Assembly: GCF_001612845.1 (NCBI RefSeq)
Contig: NZ_BDBF01000019.1
Location: 1-60,236, forward strand
DNA from: Nocardia elegans NBRC 108235
GTDB taxonomy: Bacteria > Actinomycetota > Actinomycetes > Mycobacteriales > Mycobacteriaceae
Length of the DNA stretch: 60,236 nt
Reading direction: 5' to 3'
The notes below the pieces were generated by a model. It had not been told where the DNA came from, made no database searches, and saw nothing but the letters and a program-made list of their open reading frames with translations. This document shows, in pieces, positions 46,540 through 55,663 of the stretch (positions are counted from its first letter, which is position 1; every line of letters begins with the position of its first letter). Both the position numbers and the translations under genes were made by a program.

Positions 46540-48162
46540 CTATTCGATGCCGGCACGCACCGCGGCATGCAACTCGCGCAGGCTGGATCGCTCGGTCGCG
46601 ACCTCCAGCACGCGAATGCCGTGGGCGTGCCCGGTCAGTTCCACCGCCAACTCGGCCGGATCGACCTGCCGATGCGGAATCCGGTAGGCGGCGCACAGCG
46701 CTGCCAGATCCATCCCGTGCGGAGTGCCGAAAATGCGCTCGAAGACGCCGGCGTACTGCGGATCACCCTGTTCGAGCAGTTCGAAGATGCCGCCGCCGTC
46801 GTCGTTGGCGACCACGATGGTGAGATCCGCCGGACGCGGCTCCCCCGGGCCGATCAGCAGGCCGGAGGCATCGTGCAGGAAGGTCAGGTCGCCGATCAGC
46901 GCGAAGGTCCGGCCGGGATGACTCAACGCCGCGCCGACCGCGGTGGACACCGTGCCGTCGATACCGGCCACACCGCGGTTGGACAGCACCTTCACCCCGG
47001 GATGGGGATGCGACACCAGCGCCGCGTCCCGCACCGGATTCGAGGCGCCGAGCAGTAGCTGGTCCCCCTCGCGCAGGGCGTCCATCACCACCGAGGCCAC
47101 ATGCAGGCCGGTCGGCTTGGGATGGCGGACCAGTTCGGTCCGGATCGCGCGGCAGGCCATCGCATCGAGTTCGCGGCACTGCTCGAGCCATTCCGGACGC
47201 GGCGCCCCGGAGGTGACCGCGCGGGTGCCGGTGCCGACGACGTTGCCGGAGACATCGGGCCAGCGCGGGCCGGTGGTCAGGGCGAAGACGGTGACATCCG
47301 GATCGGCCAGCACCTTCGACACTTGCCTATGCAACGTGGGCCGACCGGTGATGATCGCCTGCCGCGGCTTCAGCAACGGCAGCGCCAGCGGATGCAGGGC
47401 CGGACCGGGCATCGCGGCGGTGGGCTCGGCGACCGTGGGCAGTTGCGCCAGCTCGGCGCGATAGCCCGCGCCGTGACCGGAGATGACGACGGTATCGGGC
47501 GTCAGATCGATCTCCAGCGGGACGTCCAGGGTCGCGTACTGGGTCTCGGTCCACGGCGCGTCACCGATGCGTCCGGCCGGAATCGGCTCGCCCGCAACGG
47601 CATCGGGGACCAGCGGTTCCCGCAGCGGGATGTCGAAGTGCACAGGTCCGGCGTTGCCGGACCGGGTGCCGCGCGCGGCGGCCAGGACGCGGCAGACCGC
47701 CGCCCGCCAGACGCTGTTCTGGCTGCGGTAATCCGGTTCCTCCTCGGCCAAGCCCAGGCTGATCGCGGCACGCACCTGGCTACCGAACAGGCCGAACTGC
47801 TCGACGGTCTGATTGGCGCCGCTGCCCAGCATCTCGTAGGGACGGTTGGCGCTGAGCACGATCAGCGGCTGCCGGGCGTAGTTCGCCTCCAGCACCGCGG
47901 GCCCGAGGTTGGCCACCGCGGTTCCCGAGGTCATCACCACCGGCACTGGCGCCCCGGTGGACACCGCCATGCCGACCGCGAGGAATCCGGCGGTCCGCTC
48001 GTCGATGCGCATATGCAGTCGCAGCCGCCCCGCCGCATCGGCCGCCTGCAGCGCGAAGGCCAGCGGCGCGTTGCGCGAGCCCGGGCACAGCACGACATCG
48101 CGCACACCCCCGCGCACCAGCTCGTCCACCACGACCTGGGCCTGTGCTGTCGATGGATTCAC
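46540..48162 (-). CDS. menD: SEPHCHC synthase MenD
   Basis: Thiamine-diphosphate enzyme of 540 residues that joins isochorismate and 2-oxoglutarate in the first committed menaquinone step. N-terminal signature VLCPGSRNAPLAFAL, middle region SANRPYEMLGSGANQTVEQ, and the ThDP/Mg motif GDLTFLHDASGLL followed by NDDGGGIFELLEQG. GTG start (V-N-P-S-T-A-Q). An iron-box-like site lies 66 bases upstream. menC and a menH-like gene, which accompany menD in M. tuberculosis, are absent here. Confidence 0.96.
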   Translation of the reverse strand: MNPSTAQAQVVVDELVRGGVRDVVLCPGSRNAPLAFALQAADAAGRLRLHMRIDERTAGFLAVGMAVSTGAPVPVVMTSGTAVANLGPAVLEANYARQPLIVLSANRPYEMLGSGANQTVEQFGLFGSQVRAAISLGLAEEEPDYRSQNSVWRAAVCRVLAAARGTRSGNAGPVHFDIPLREPLVPDAVAGEPIPAGRIGDAPWTETQYATLDVPLEIDLTPDTVVISGHGAGYRAELAQLPTVAEPTAAMPGPALHPLALPLLKPRQAIITGRPTLHRQVSKVLADPDVTVFALTTGPRWPDVSGNVVGTGTRAVTSGAPRPEWLEQCRELDAMACRAIRTELVRHPKPTGLHVASVVMDALREGDQLLLGASNPVRDAALVSHPHPGVKVLSNRGVAGIDGTVSTAVGAALSHPGRTFALIGDLTFLHDASGLLIGPGEPRPADLTIVVANDDGGGIFELLEQGDPQYAGVFERIFGTPHGMDLAALCAAYRIPHRQVDPAELAVELTGHAHGIRVLEVATERSSLRELHAAVRAGIE

Positions 48163-48227
48163 ACTCTCAGACTGTCAGACCTTTGGGCCGGAGGGGACGT
48201 CGACCCGCTCACACCCCGTCCATCTAG

Positions 48228-48246
48228 TTAGGTTTCGCTAACCTAA
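48228..48246. promoter_or_regulatory. IdeR/DtxR-type iron box
   Basis: TTAGGTTTCGCTAACCTAA differs at two central positions from the consensus TTAGGTTAG-S-CTAACCTAA and keeps both TTAGGT and ACCTAA ends. It lies in the 211-base gap between menD (start 66 bases away on the minus strand) and the convergent stop of the next gene. The only plus-strand start beyond it opens a 12-codon frame, so menD is the plausible target. No other gene is seen in the gap. Confidence 0.65.
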
Positions 48247-48373
48247 TCTACATGGCCGAGCCGTTCGGGAGGTCGGCGCCGGGCTGATCGAGCCGGCCGC
48301 GGGCCCCCGCCGTTCGGCATCCGGGGATCACACTCCATCCGGATGCCGAACGACGAGGTCGCAGAACCGCAAC

Positions 48374-48820
48374 TCAGCCGGCGTGCCGCTGGACCAGGTC
48401 GCCGACGCGCGGGAGCGCCTCGACCACATGCTTTTTCGCCGACGAACGCAGCGACGAGTACGCCTTCTTCAGCGCCGGACGCGACGACGCTTCGGCACGA
48501 GCGTCGGTCACCGCGAGCAGCGACTCGGCAACCTCGTCGGAGTTGGCGACCAGCAGATCGGCAAACGAGCCGCTACCCGCCGCCTGGTACTGAGCCCAGT
48601 ACGGTTCCAGCCGCTCGACGAACTTGGGTGCGAACGACTCCAGCGCGTCCGAGACGATGGTCGGGCTGACCTTCTTCACCGCGGCGTAGCCGCCCTTCAC
48701 GGCCAGGCCCGATGCACCCCCCTTATCCGACACCTCCGCATCCAGAACCTCCTGGGCGTCGGCCAGGAAGGCCGGGCGTTTGGCGTCATCGAGCAGGGAT
48801 TCAGACAGTGCTGCAACCAC
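48374..48820 (-). CDS. conserved actinobacterial helical protein
   Basis: A 148-residue, Ala-rich, mostly helical soluble protein. It opens MVAALSESLLDDAKRPAFLA and contains GYAAVKKVSPTIVSDALESF. I recognise it as a conserved actinobacterial family without known function (DUF6918-like by memory). GTG start with GGAGG nine bases upstream. It lies between menD and a thioesterase-like gene on the same strand. Confidence 0.75.
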   Translation of the reverse strand: MVAALSESLLDDAKRPAFLADAQEVLDAEVSDKGGASGLAVKGGYAAVKKVSPTIVSDALESFAPKFVERLEPYWAQYQAAGSGSFADLLVANSDEVAESLLAVTDARAEASSRPALKKAYSSLRSSAKKHVVEALPRVGDLVQRHAG

Positions 48821-48907
48821 TTTCAGGTTCCTCCGGATAGTTTTTCGATGAGCGAGCGCGGGTAACTATACGCATCGGACGCACCGGACACACCGTCCTC
48901 TCGCCGA

Positions 48908-49564
48908 CTACGGCTGCCAGGGCAGCAACTGCACCATGAGCCCTTCACAATCGGCGAGCAACGTTTCGGATTCGTCGCGCAGTCGCGCGGAGACGAAAGT
49001 CTTGCGTCCCTCCACCCGATCGACGGTCCCCTCGACCGTCAGCGGCGTCTCCAACGGGGTCACCTTGCGGTAGTTGACGTGCAGAAATGCGGTGCGGCTG
49101 ATCGGCCGGCCCGCATAGTGCACGAGCGAGCCGAACAGATCGTCGAACAGCAGCGGCAGCACGCCGCCGTGCACGGCGTTGTTGCCGCCGAGGTGATAGC
49201 GGCGGAATTCGCCGCGCATCCGGACACCGGTGGGACCGGCCTCGGTCATCACCCACGGCGGCAGCAGCAGGCTGCCGCGCCCCGGTAGCGCCGGCACGCG
49301 TCCCGACGGGCCCTGCAATTCCGGTGCGCGATAGGGCGCGAGCAGTTCGATCAGCGCGTCGGCCTGAGCGAGGGCCTGCCCGAATACCTCGTCGGGACAG
49401 TCGACCGAGACGGTGAGGTCCTGGAGGGTGCGCATCGCCTCCAGGAACGGCGCGTAGTTCGCGCCGAGTTCGGCCTCCTCCACCTTGGGAAATCCGCCGT
49501 GCTTCTCGTACCGATCGGCATCGACCGCACTGGTGTCGATCGCCGGTTCCGCGCGCTCACTCAT
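48908..49564 (-). CDS. PaaI-type thioesterase (hot-dog fold)
   Basis: A 218-residue protein from ATG 49564. The hot-dog domain (about 105-215) contains NNAVHGGVLPLLFDDLFGSL, with the His-Gly-Gly and Asp of PaaI thioesterases, and TAFLHVNYRKVTPL. The N-terminal 100 residues are an extra helical region. It hydrolyses an acyl-CoA by family; a menaquinone role (DHNA-CoA hydrolysis, the next step after MenB) is tempting because menB is divergent from it, but unproven. Confidence 0.85.
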   Translation of the reverse strand: MSERAEPAIDTSAVDADRYEKHGGFPKVEEAELGANYAPFLEAMRTLQDLTVSVDCPDEVFGQALAQADALIELLAPYRAPELQGPSGRVPALPGRGSLLLPPWVMTEAGPTGVRMRGEFRRYHLGGNNAVHGGVLPLLFDDLFGSLVHYAGRPISRTAFLHVNYRKVTPLETPLTVEGTVDRVEGRKTFVSARLRDESETLLADCEGLMVQLLPWQP

Positions 49565-49703
49565 ACCTGCACGGTAACGCCAGTTCTTACACCGTCCAAC
49601 CCGACCCGTCGGTAGCTCTCCGGTTCCGGAACGAATCGGACGAACATCACATTGCCGACGGCCGACCCCGGCGGGGGCGAACAGCCGGTGACGGGTGGGG
49701 TGC

Positions 49704-50609
49704 ATGATGGCTCGGGTGACGTTCAATCCGAAACTCTGGGAGCCCGTCGCGGGTTTCGAGGACCTGACCGATATCACCTACCACCGGCACATCGAGCAGG
49801 GCACCGTGCGCGTCGCCTTCGATCGTCCGGAGGTGCGCAATGCCTTCCGGCCGCACACCGTCGACGAGCTGTACCGCGCGCTCGACCACGCGCGGACGAC
49901 GCCGGATGTCGGTGCGGTCCTGCTCACCGGGAACGGGCCCAGTCCCAAGGACGGCGGATGGGCGTTCTGCTCCGGCGGCGATCAGCGCATCCGCGGGCGC
50001 AGCGGATACCAGTACGCCGAGGGTGAGACCGCCGACACCGTCGACAAGGCCCGCGCCGGACGCCTGCACATCCTCGAGGTCCAGCGGCTGATCCGGTTCA
50101 TGCCGAAGGTGGTCATCGCGCTGGTCAACGGCTGGGCGGCCGGTGGCGGGCACAGCCTGCACGTGGTCTGCGACCTGACCCTGGCCAGCCGGGAGCACGC
50201 GCGGTTCAAGCAGACCGACGCCGATGTGGGCAGCTTCGACGGCGGCTACGGCAGTGCCTACCTGGCGAAGATGGTCGGGCAGAAATTCGCCCGGGAGATC
50301 TTCTTCCTGGGCCGCCCCTACACCGCCGAGCAGATGCATCACATGGGTGCGGTGAACGCGGTCGTCGACCACGACCGGCTCGAGGACGAGGCCCTGGAGT
50401 GGACCGCCGACATCCTCGCGAAATCGCCGCAGGCTCAGCGCATGCTCAAATACGCGTTCAACCTGACCGACGACGGTCTGGTGGGCCAGCAGCTGTTCGC
50501 CGGTGAGGCGACGCGCCTGGCCTACATGACCGACGAGGCGATCGAGGGCCGCGACGCATTCCTGGAGAAGCGCGAGCCGGACTGGAGTCCCTACCCGTAC
50601 TACTTCTGA
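49704..50609 (+). CDS. menB: 1,4-dihydroxy-2-naphthoyl-CoA synthase MenB
   Basis: Crotonase-family enzyme of 301 residues that cyclises O-succinylbenzoyl-CoA. Nearly the whole sequence is familiar from M. tuberculosis MenB: LTDITYHRHIE, VRVAFDRPEVRNAFRPHTVD, GWAFCSGGDQRIRGRSGYQY, GGGHSLHVVCDLTLASRE and DVGSFDGGYG, with the C-terminus RDAFLEKREPDWSPYPYYF. ATG 49704 (an ATG follows at once, M-M-A-R-V-T-F); upstream GTG 49695 is possible. Confidence 0.97.
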   Translation: MMARVTFNPKLWEPVAGFEDLTDITYHRHIEQGTVRVAFDRPEVRNAFRPHTVDELYRALDHARTTPDVGAVLLTGNGPSPKDGGWAFCSGGDQRIRGRSGYQYAEGETADTVDKARAGRLHILEVQRLIRFMPKVVIALVNGWAAGGGHSLHVVCDLTLASREHARFKQTDADVGSFDGGYGSAYLAKMVGQKFAREIFFLGRPYTAEQMHHMGAVNAVVDHDRLEDEALEWTADILAKSPQAQRMLKYAFNLTDDGLVGQQLFAGEATRLAYMTDEAIEGRDAFLEKREPDWSPYPYYF

Positions 50610-50735
50610 GCGGCCCACTTCCGAGCGGCCTCCCGTCGACTCCGTGGCCGTCATTCGGTCACGGAGTCCGGCCGGTTCGCGTCGGACCTCACGAAGCCAC
50701 CACTCGGCCCGAGGCGGTCCCTCTAGGCTCGATTC

Positions 50736-51131
50736 GTGGACATCCTCAGCAGTCGAATCATCCTGCGGCCGAGCGATTACGAACGCACGCTGGCGTTCTA
50801 CCGAGACGGGCTGGAATTGGCGATCGCGCGGGAGTATCCGGGCGGCACGGTGTTCTTCGCCGGGCAGTCGCTGATCGAGGTGGCCGCGCACGGACGCGAC
50901 GAGACGGCCCCCGCCGGCTTCGCGGGCGCGGTGTGGTTACAGGTGCGCGACGCGAGCATCGCGGCCACGGAACTCGCGACCCGCGGCATCCCCATCGACC
51001 GGCCGCCGGTGCGCGAACCCTGGGGCCTGATCGAGATGTGGCTGCGCGACCCGGACGGTGTTCCGATCGTTCTGGTCGAGGTGCCCGCCGACCATCCGAT
51101 GCGCCGCGACACCCGCAGGCCACCGGAATGA
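50736..51131 (+). CDS. VOC family protein (Rv0546c-like)
   Basis: A 131-residue glyoxalase-fold protein: IILRPSDYERTLAFYRDGLE at the N-terminus and GLIEMWLRDPDGVPIVLVEV at the C-terminus, with Glu and His positions that could bind metal. It matches the position of Rv0546c between menB and pitA. GTG start, with TAGGCT exactly six bases upstream (50724-50729), suggesting a leaderless mRNA. Reaction unknown. Confidence 0.88.
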   Translation: MDILSSRIILRPSDYERTLAFYRDGLELAIAREYPGGTVFFAGQSLIEVAAHGRDETAPAGFAGAVWLQVRDASIAATELATRGIPIDRPPVREPWGLIEMWLRDPDGVPIVLVEVPADHPMRRDTRRPPE

Positions 51132-51212
51132 CCCCGCCTTACCATCCCGGTCGGTCGGACATGTCGGGAACCTGGCCATCGCGTTAACGGATCGATAACG
51201 CACACTGGAGGC

Positions 51213-52523
51213 GTGACCGCCGAACTGTTCGTTCTGCTCATCGTCGTCGTCACGGCTCTCGCTTTCGACTTCACCAACGGCTTCCACGACACCGCCAACG
51301 CCATGGCGACCTCGATCGCCACCGGCGCCCTGCGCCCGCGCGCCGCGGTGCTGCTGTCCGGCGGGCTGAATCTGATCGGCGCCTTCCTCAGTGTCGAGGT
51401 GGCCGCCACCGTCGCCGAGGGCATCGTCCGACTGGACGAGGTGGGCGGTGCGGACCTGCTCGCCATCGTCTTCGCGGGCCTCGTCGGCGGGATCCTGTGG
51501 AATCTGCTCACCTGGCTCTTCGGCCTGCCGTCCAGCTCCTCACACGCCCTGTTCGGCGGCTTGATCGGTGCCACCATCGCCGCGCTCGGCTGGAGCGGGG
51601 TGATCTGGTCGGCCGGGCAGAAGGGCGTGCTCACCAAGATCATCGTGCCCGCGGTGCTGGCGCCCGTGGTCGCGGCGCTGGTCGCCTCGATCGGCACCTG
51701 GCTGGTGTACCGGATCACCCGCAGCAGTGATCAGCGGATCGTGAACCGCAGTTTCCGATGGGGCCAGATCGGCTCGGCCTCGTTGGTGTCGCTGGCCCAC
51801 GGCACCAACGACGCGCAGAAGACGATGGGCATCATCTTCCTGGCGCTGATCGCCTACGGGTCCGCACAACCCAGCGAACCGCTGCCGCTCTGGGTGATCG
51901 TGGCGTGTGCGGTGGCCATCGCCGCCGGCACCTCGCTGGGCGGCTGGCGCATCATCCGAACCCTCGGCAAGGGTCTGGTCGACATCACCCCGCCGCAGGG
52001 CCTGGCGGCCGAATCCACCAGTGCCGCGATCATTCTCACCTCGGCGCATTTCGGGTTGCCGCTGTCGACCACGCAGACGGTGACGGGCGCCATCCTGGGT
52101 ACCGGCATGGGCCGTCCGGGCGCCGAGGTGCGCTGGTCGGTGCTCGGGCGCATGGTGGTGGCCTGGGTGTTCACCCTGCCGCTGGCCGGGCTGGCGGGTG
52201 CGATCTGCTGGGCGCTGGCGCATCTGATCGGCGGACTGCCCGGCGTGCTGGTCGTCTTCGCCCTCCTGATCGCGACGGCCGGCCTGATCTACCTGCGCTC
52301 GCGCCGGACCCCGGTGCACGCCGCGAACGTGAACGAGCAGTGGACGAGCCTGCCGGGGGCCGACGGCACCGGACCGGCCGTCGAATCCCGGTCCGCCGCC
52401 CCCGAGCAGACCGTGGGTACCGCCGATTCGGGGCCCACCGATTCGGGCGCCGCCGACTCCGGTGACACGACCTCCCCCTCCGGCGACTCACGCGCCGCCC
52501 ATCGCGCCGCAAGGAACTTCTGA
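51213..52523 (+). CDS. pitA: low-affinity inorganic phosphate transporter PitA
   Basis: PHO4-family phosphate/metal symporter of 436 residues with about ten transmembrane helices. Both family repeats are present: TNGFHDTANAMATSIATGAL near the N-terminus and AHGTNDAQKTMGIIFLAL in the middle, plus a third near STTQTVTGAILG. The C-terminal 60 residues are hydrophilic Ser/Asp/Gly-rich. GTG start; its stop overlaps the next ATG (TGATG). Corresponds to Rv0545c. Confidence 0.95.
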   Translation: MTAELFVLLIVVVTALAFDFTNGFHDTANAMATSIATGALRPRAAVLLSGGLNLIGAFLSVEVAATVAEGIVRLDEVGGADLLAIVFAGLVGGILWNLLTWLFGLPSSSSHALFGGLIGATIAALGWSGVIWSAGQKGVLTKIIVPAVLAPVVAALVASIGTWLVYRITRSSDQRIVNRSFRWGQIGSASLVSLAHGTNDAQKTMGIIFLALIAYGSAQPSEPLPLWVIVACAVAIAAGTSLGGWRIIRTLGKGLVDITPPQGLAAESTSAAIILTSAHFGLPLSTTQTVTGAILGTGMGRPGAEVRWSVLGRMVVAWVFTLPLAGLAGAICWALAHLIGGLPGVLVVFALLIATAGLIYLRSRRTPVHAANVNEQWTSLPGADGTGPAVESRSAAPEQTVGTADSGPTDSGAADSGDTTSPSGDSRAAHRAARNF

Positions 52524-52801
52524 TGCAGACCTTGATCGACGATCTGACCGAGCTGTGGCGAGTCACCGCCGCCGCCTTGATCTTCGGGGCCGGATTGCCG
52601 GCGATCTTCGCGCTCGGGGTGCGGCTGCATTCGATCGCGGGAGATGCGCCACAACCGGATTCCACCCGCCGGCGTGCGGCTGCGGCCTGCGCGGGGTTGT
52701 GTTATTCGGTGGTATTGCTGACCGTCATCGCCGGAGTGTTGTTCGTTGCCAGAGGTTTTCTGGCCGCCCGACTCGGCATCCATCTGTTCGGTCAGGGCTG
52801 A
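52523..52801 (+). CDS. small membrane protein (Rv0544c-like)
   Basis: A 92-residue protein with two transmembrane helices (about 13-31 and 54-77). ATG overlaps the pitA stop. It corresponds in position and size to Rv0544c, always next to pitA in relatives, so a link to phosphate transport is possible. Function unknown. Confidence 0.85.
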   Translation: MQTLIDDLTELWRVTAAALIFGAGLPAIFALGVRLHSIAGDAPQPDSTRRRAAAACAGLCYSVVLLTVIAGVLFVARGFLAARLGIHLFGQG

Positions 52802-52841
52802 GCTGCCGCGCGGCGCCGCCCCGATCGTCGAAAGGACATAC

Positions 52842-53192
52842 GTGACCACCGAATCCGCATCGCCACAGCAACCCGAATCGAACGACGCCGCGCCGTCGGT
52901 TCTGCAGAAAGTGCTGGGCTGGCTGCGCGCCGGATATCCGCAGGGTGTGCCCCAATCGGACTATGTCGCGCTGCTGGCCGTCCTGCATCGCCGGCTCACC
53001 GACTACGAGGTGCATCTGGTGGTCGAGGAGCTGGTGCGCGAACGCGCCGGCGACGACGAGATCGCCCAGGAGGAGATCGAGGCGGCGATCGCCCGAGTTG
53101 CCAAGGAGCTGCCGGGCGAGGACGATATCGCTCGAGTGGCATCGCACCTGGCAGCGGGTGGTTGGCCGCTGGCGACACCGACGTCGGACTGA
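52842..53192 (+). CDS. DUF3349 domain protein (Rv0543c-like)
   Basis: A 116-residue soluble helical protein from GTG 52842, with AAAGGA five bases upstream. The DUF3349 core reads WLRAGYPQGVPQSDYVALLA and LHRRLTDYEVHLVVEELV. It matches Rv0543c, which has a solved structure but no known function. A Gln/Ser/Ala-rich N-terminal 20 residues is extra. Confidence 0.9.
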   Translation: MTTESASPQQPESNDAAPSVLQKVLGWLRAGYPQGVPQSDYVALLAVLHRRLTDYEVHLVVEELVRERAGDDEIAQEEIEAAIARVAKELPGEDDIARVASHLAAGGWPLATPTSD

Positions 53193-53268
53193 CCTTCTCC
53201 CCTTATTCAGCGAAGGAAGTGCGGACCCGTTCACGGGTCATCGACCTCGACATGACACGATCGCGAAC

Positions 53269-54429
53269 GTGAGCACCACCCTGCGGACCCTCCCCATGCC
53301 CACCGGAGCCGCGGTGGGTGACATCTTGCCGCATCTGCGGGAAGCCTTGGAGGGCAACGGTCCGGCGTGGCTGCCGATCCCCACCGGCGATCGCCGGGAA
53401 TCCCATCGACTCTCCAGCGCACTGCGCCCGGGTGAGGAGATCGACGACGACGTGGCCCTCGTGGTCACCACCTCCGGCACCACCGGCGTCCCCAAGGGCG
53501 CGATGCTCACCGCGGCCGCCCTGCGCGCCAGCGGCGATGCCACCCACGAGCGGCTCGGCGGTCCGGGCCAGTGGCTGCTGGCGCTGCCCACCCATCACAT
53601 CGCCGGGGTGCAGGTGCTGTTGCGCAGCATCCAGGCGGGCACCGAACCGGTGGTGCTGGACGTCTCGGGTGGTTTCCTGCCGGGCGGGCTGGCGACGGCG
53701 GTGTCCGGTATGACGGCACCCCGGCGCTACACCTCACTGGTGCCGACGCAGCTCATCAAGGCACTCGACGATCCGGTCGGCGCGCAGGCGCTCGCGGCGT
53801 TGGACGCGGTACTGGTCGGCGGCGCGGCCACACCGCAGCCGGTACTCGACCGGGCCCGCGCGGCCGGCATCAACGTGGTCCGCACCTACGGGATGAGCGA
53901 GACCTGCGGTGGCTGCGTCTACGAGGGCGTGCCACTGGCGGGTGCGAAAGTGCGCATCGAGGACGGACGGGTACTGCTCGGCGGGACCATGCTGGCCAAG
54001 GGCTATCGCGGCATCCCCGACCACCCGGCGTTCGCCGAACCCGGTTGGTTCCGCACCGAGGACGCCGGCACCTTCGACAACGGCGTGCTGACCATCACCG
54101 GGCGCCTGGACGAGGCCATCATGACCGGTGGCCTGCTGGTGATCCCGCAGGTCGTCGAGGCCGTCCTCGCCACCCACCCGGCGATCAACGAGGTTGTGGT
54201 GCTGGGTCTGCCCGATCCGCGGCTGGGGCAGCGGGTGGCGGTGGCGGTGGTGCCCAATCCGGGCACGACCCCCACGCTGGACGAATTGCGTGCCCATGTG
54301 GTCGCTGAGCTCGACCCGATCGCCGCCCCGCGGGAACTGGCGATCCTCGACGAGATCCCGATGCGCGGCCCCGGCAAACCGAATCGGGTGAAGCTGCGCG
54401 AACACCTGCTGGAGCAGGCGACCCACTGA
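53269..54429 (+). CDS. menE: O-succinylbenzoate-CoA ligase MenE
   Basis: AMP-forming ligase of 386 residues, activating O-succinylbenzoate for MenB. The adenylation motif is VTTSGTTGVPKGAML, followed by RTYGMSETCGGCVYEG and WFRTEDAGTF with GRLDEAIMTGG at the C-terminal hinge. GTG 53269 (V-S-T-T-L-R) is chosen by alignment with the short actinobacterial MenE; a longer frame overlaps the DUF3349 gene. A small hairpin (54437-54443 with 54450-54456) follows the stop but lacks a T run. Confidence 0.94.
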   Translation: MSTTLRTLPMPTGAAVGDILPHLREALEGNGPAWLPIPTGDRRESHRLSSALRPGEEIDDDVALVVTTSGTTGVPKGAMLTAAALRASGDATHERLGGPGQWLLALPTHHIAGVQVLLRSIQAGTEPVVLDVSGGFLPGGLATAVSGMTAPRRYTSLVPTQLIKALDDPVGAQALAALDAVLVGGAATPQPVLDRARAAGINVVRTYGMSETCGGCVYEGVPLAGAKVRIEDGRVLLGGTMLAKGYRGIPDHPAFAEPGWFRTEDAGTFDNGVLTITGRLDEAIMTGGLLVIPQVVEAVLATHPAINEVVVLGLPDPRLGQRVAVAVVPNPGTTPTLDELRAHVVAELDPIAAPRELAILDEIPMRGPGKPNRVKLREHLLEQATH

Positions 54430-54552
54430 CCGTGCCGCGGTGACACCGATCACCGCGTCGCAGCTCTGATCAACGCTTCCACCTGCGATGATGCCGCCAC
54501 TTGCGTGGGCGGTGCGGATATGCAAGTGGCCCGCGATCGCCCTTGCGCGACC

Positions 54553-54581
54553 GTGCAACAGCGGTGCAAGACGGGTGCAAG
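54553..54581 (+). promoter_or_regulatory. three 11-bp-spaced heptamer repeats (SARP/AfsR-type site)
   Basis: GTGCAAC (54553-54559), GTGCAAG (54564-54570) and GTGCAAG (54575-54581) recur with exactly 11-bp spacing, each heptamer followed by a 4-base gap. This is the site type bound by SARP/BTAD regulators. It lies 22 bases before the ABC-transporter ATG, so its -10 would be at about CACAGT (54592-54597), six bases before the ATG. A BTAD regulator is encoded just downstream. A fourth GCAAGTG copy at about 54522 is not in phase. Confidence 0.7.
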
Positions 54582-54603
54582 TCGGCCCCCGCACAGTTGT
54601 GGC

Positions 54604-55620
54604 ATGACTTCTTACGCACCTGCTGATGCACTCGCCATCGAGGCGGACGGGCTGGTCAAGGTCTTCGGGGAGCAGCGGGCCGTCGACGGCGTGAGCCTGG
54701 CGGTGCCGCAGGGCGCCGTCTACGGCGTGCTCGGTCCGAACGGGGCCGGCAAGACCACCACCATCCGCATGCTCGCCACCCTGCTGCGCCCCGACGGCGG
54801 CCGGGCCAGGGTCTTCGGCCACGACGTCGTGGCCGAACCCACCGCGGTCCGTTCGCTGATCGGTGTCACCGGCCAGTACGCCTCGGTCGACGAAAAGCTC
54901 AGCGCCACCGAGAACCTGATCATCTTCTCCCGGCTGCTCGGGCTGAGCCGGTCGCAGGCCAAGCGCCGCGCGGCCGACCTGCTCGAGGAATTCGGGCTCA
55001 CCGAGGCGGCGACCAAGGCTTTGGAGAACTTCTCCGGCGGTATGCGCCGGCGCCTGGATCTGGCCGCCAGCCTGATCGCGACGCCGCCGCTGCTGTTCCT
55101 CGACGAGCCGACCACCGGCCTGGATCCGCGCACCCGCGCGCAGATGTGGGAGACCATCCGCCGGCTCGTGCGCGAGGGCGCCACGGTGCTGCTCACCACG
55201 CAGTATCTGGACGAGGCCGACCAGCTCGCCGACCGCATCGCGGTGATCGACCACGGCAGGGTGATCGCCGACGGCACCTCCGACGAACTCAAGGGTTCGG
55301 TCGGGCAGTCCGCGCTGCAGATCACCGTCGCCGACCGCGACGCCATCGAACGCGCCCGCACCCTGATCGGCGAATTCCTCTCCCGCGCCGACGGCAAGCT
55401 CGTCGAGGCGAGCATCTCGCCCGAGGCCGGTCGCGTCACCGCCCCGCTCAGCGATCCGAGCGTGACCGCGGATCTGTTGATCCGATTGCGCGACAACGAT
55501 ATCCGCGTCGACGAGATCACCGTCAGCAAGCCCAGCCTGGACGAGGTGTTCTTCGCCCTCACCGGCCACGCCGCCGAATCCGACGACGCCGATACCGATT
55601 CCGAGGGCACCGCGGCATGA
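54604..55620 (+). CDS. ABC exporter ATP-binding protein, DrrA-type
   Basis: A 338-residue ATPase of the daunorubicin-resistance (DrrA) family. Walker A is GPNGAGKT (44-51), the signature is FSGGMRRRLDLAASL, Walker B is LLFLDEPTTGLDP and the switch region LTTQYLDEADQLADR. A C-terminal extension beyond the ABC domain (about 240-338) is typical of this family. It should energise export of a hydrophobic drug or lipid with the permease 43 bases downstream. ATG start. Confidence 0.94.
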   Translation: MTSYAPADALAIEADGLVKVFGEQRAVDGVSLAVPQGAVYGVLGPNGAGKTTTIRMLATLLRPDGGRARVFGHDVVAEPTAVRSLIGVTGQYASVDEKLSATENLIIFSRLLGLSRSQAKRRAADLLEEFGLTEAATKALENFSGGMRRRLDLAASLIATPPLLFLDEPTTGLDPRTRAQMWETIRRLVREGATVLLTTQYLDEADQLADRIAVIDHGRVIADGTSDELKGSVGQSALQITVADRDAIERARTLIGEFLSRADGKLVEASISPEAGRVTAPLSDPSVTADLLIRLRDNDIRVDEITVSKPSLDEVFFALTGHAAESDDADTDSEGTAA

Positions 55621-55663
55621 GACCGGCCCCCGCCACGTTCCCCACTTCCCCGAAGGACATATC

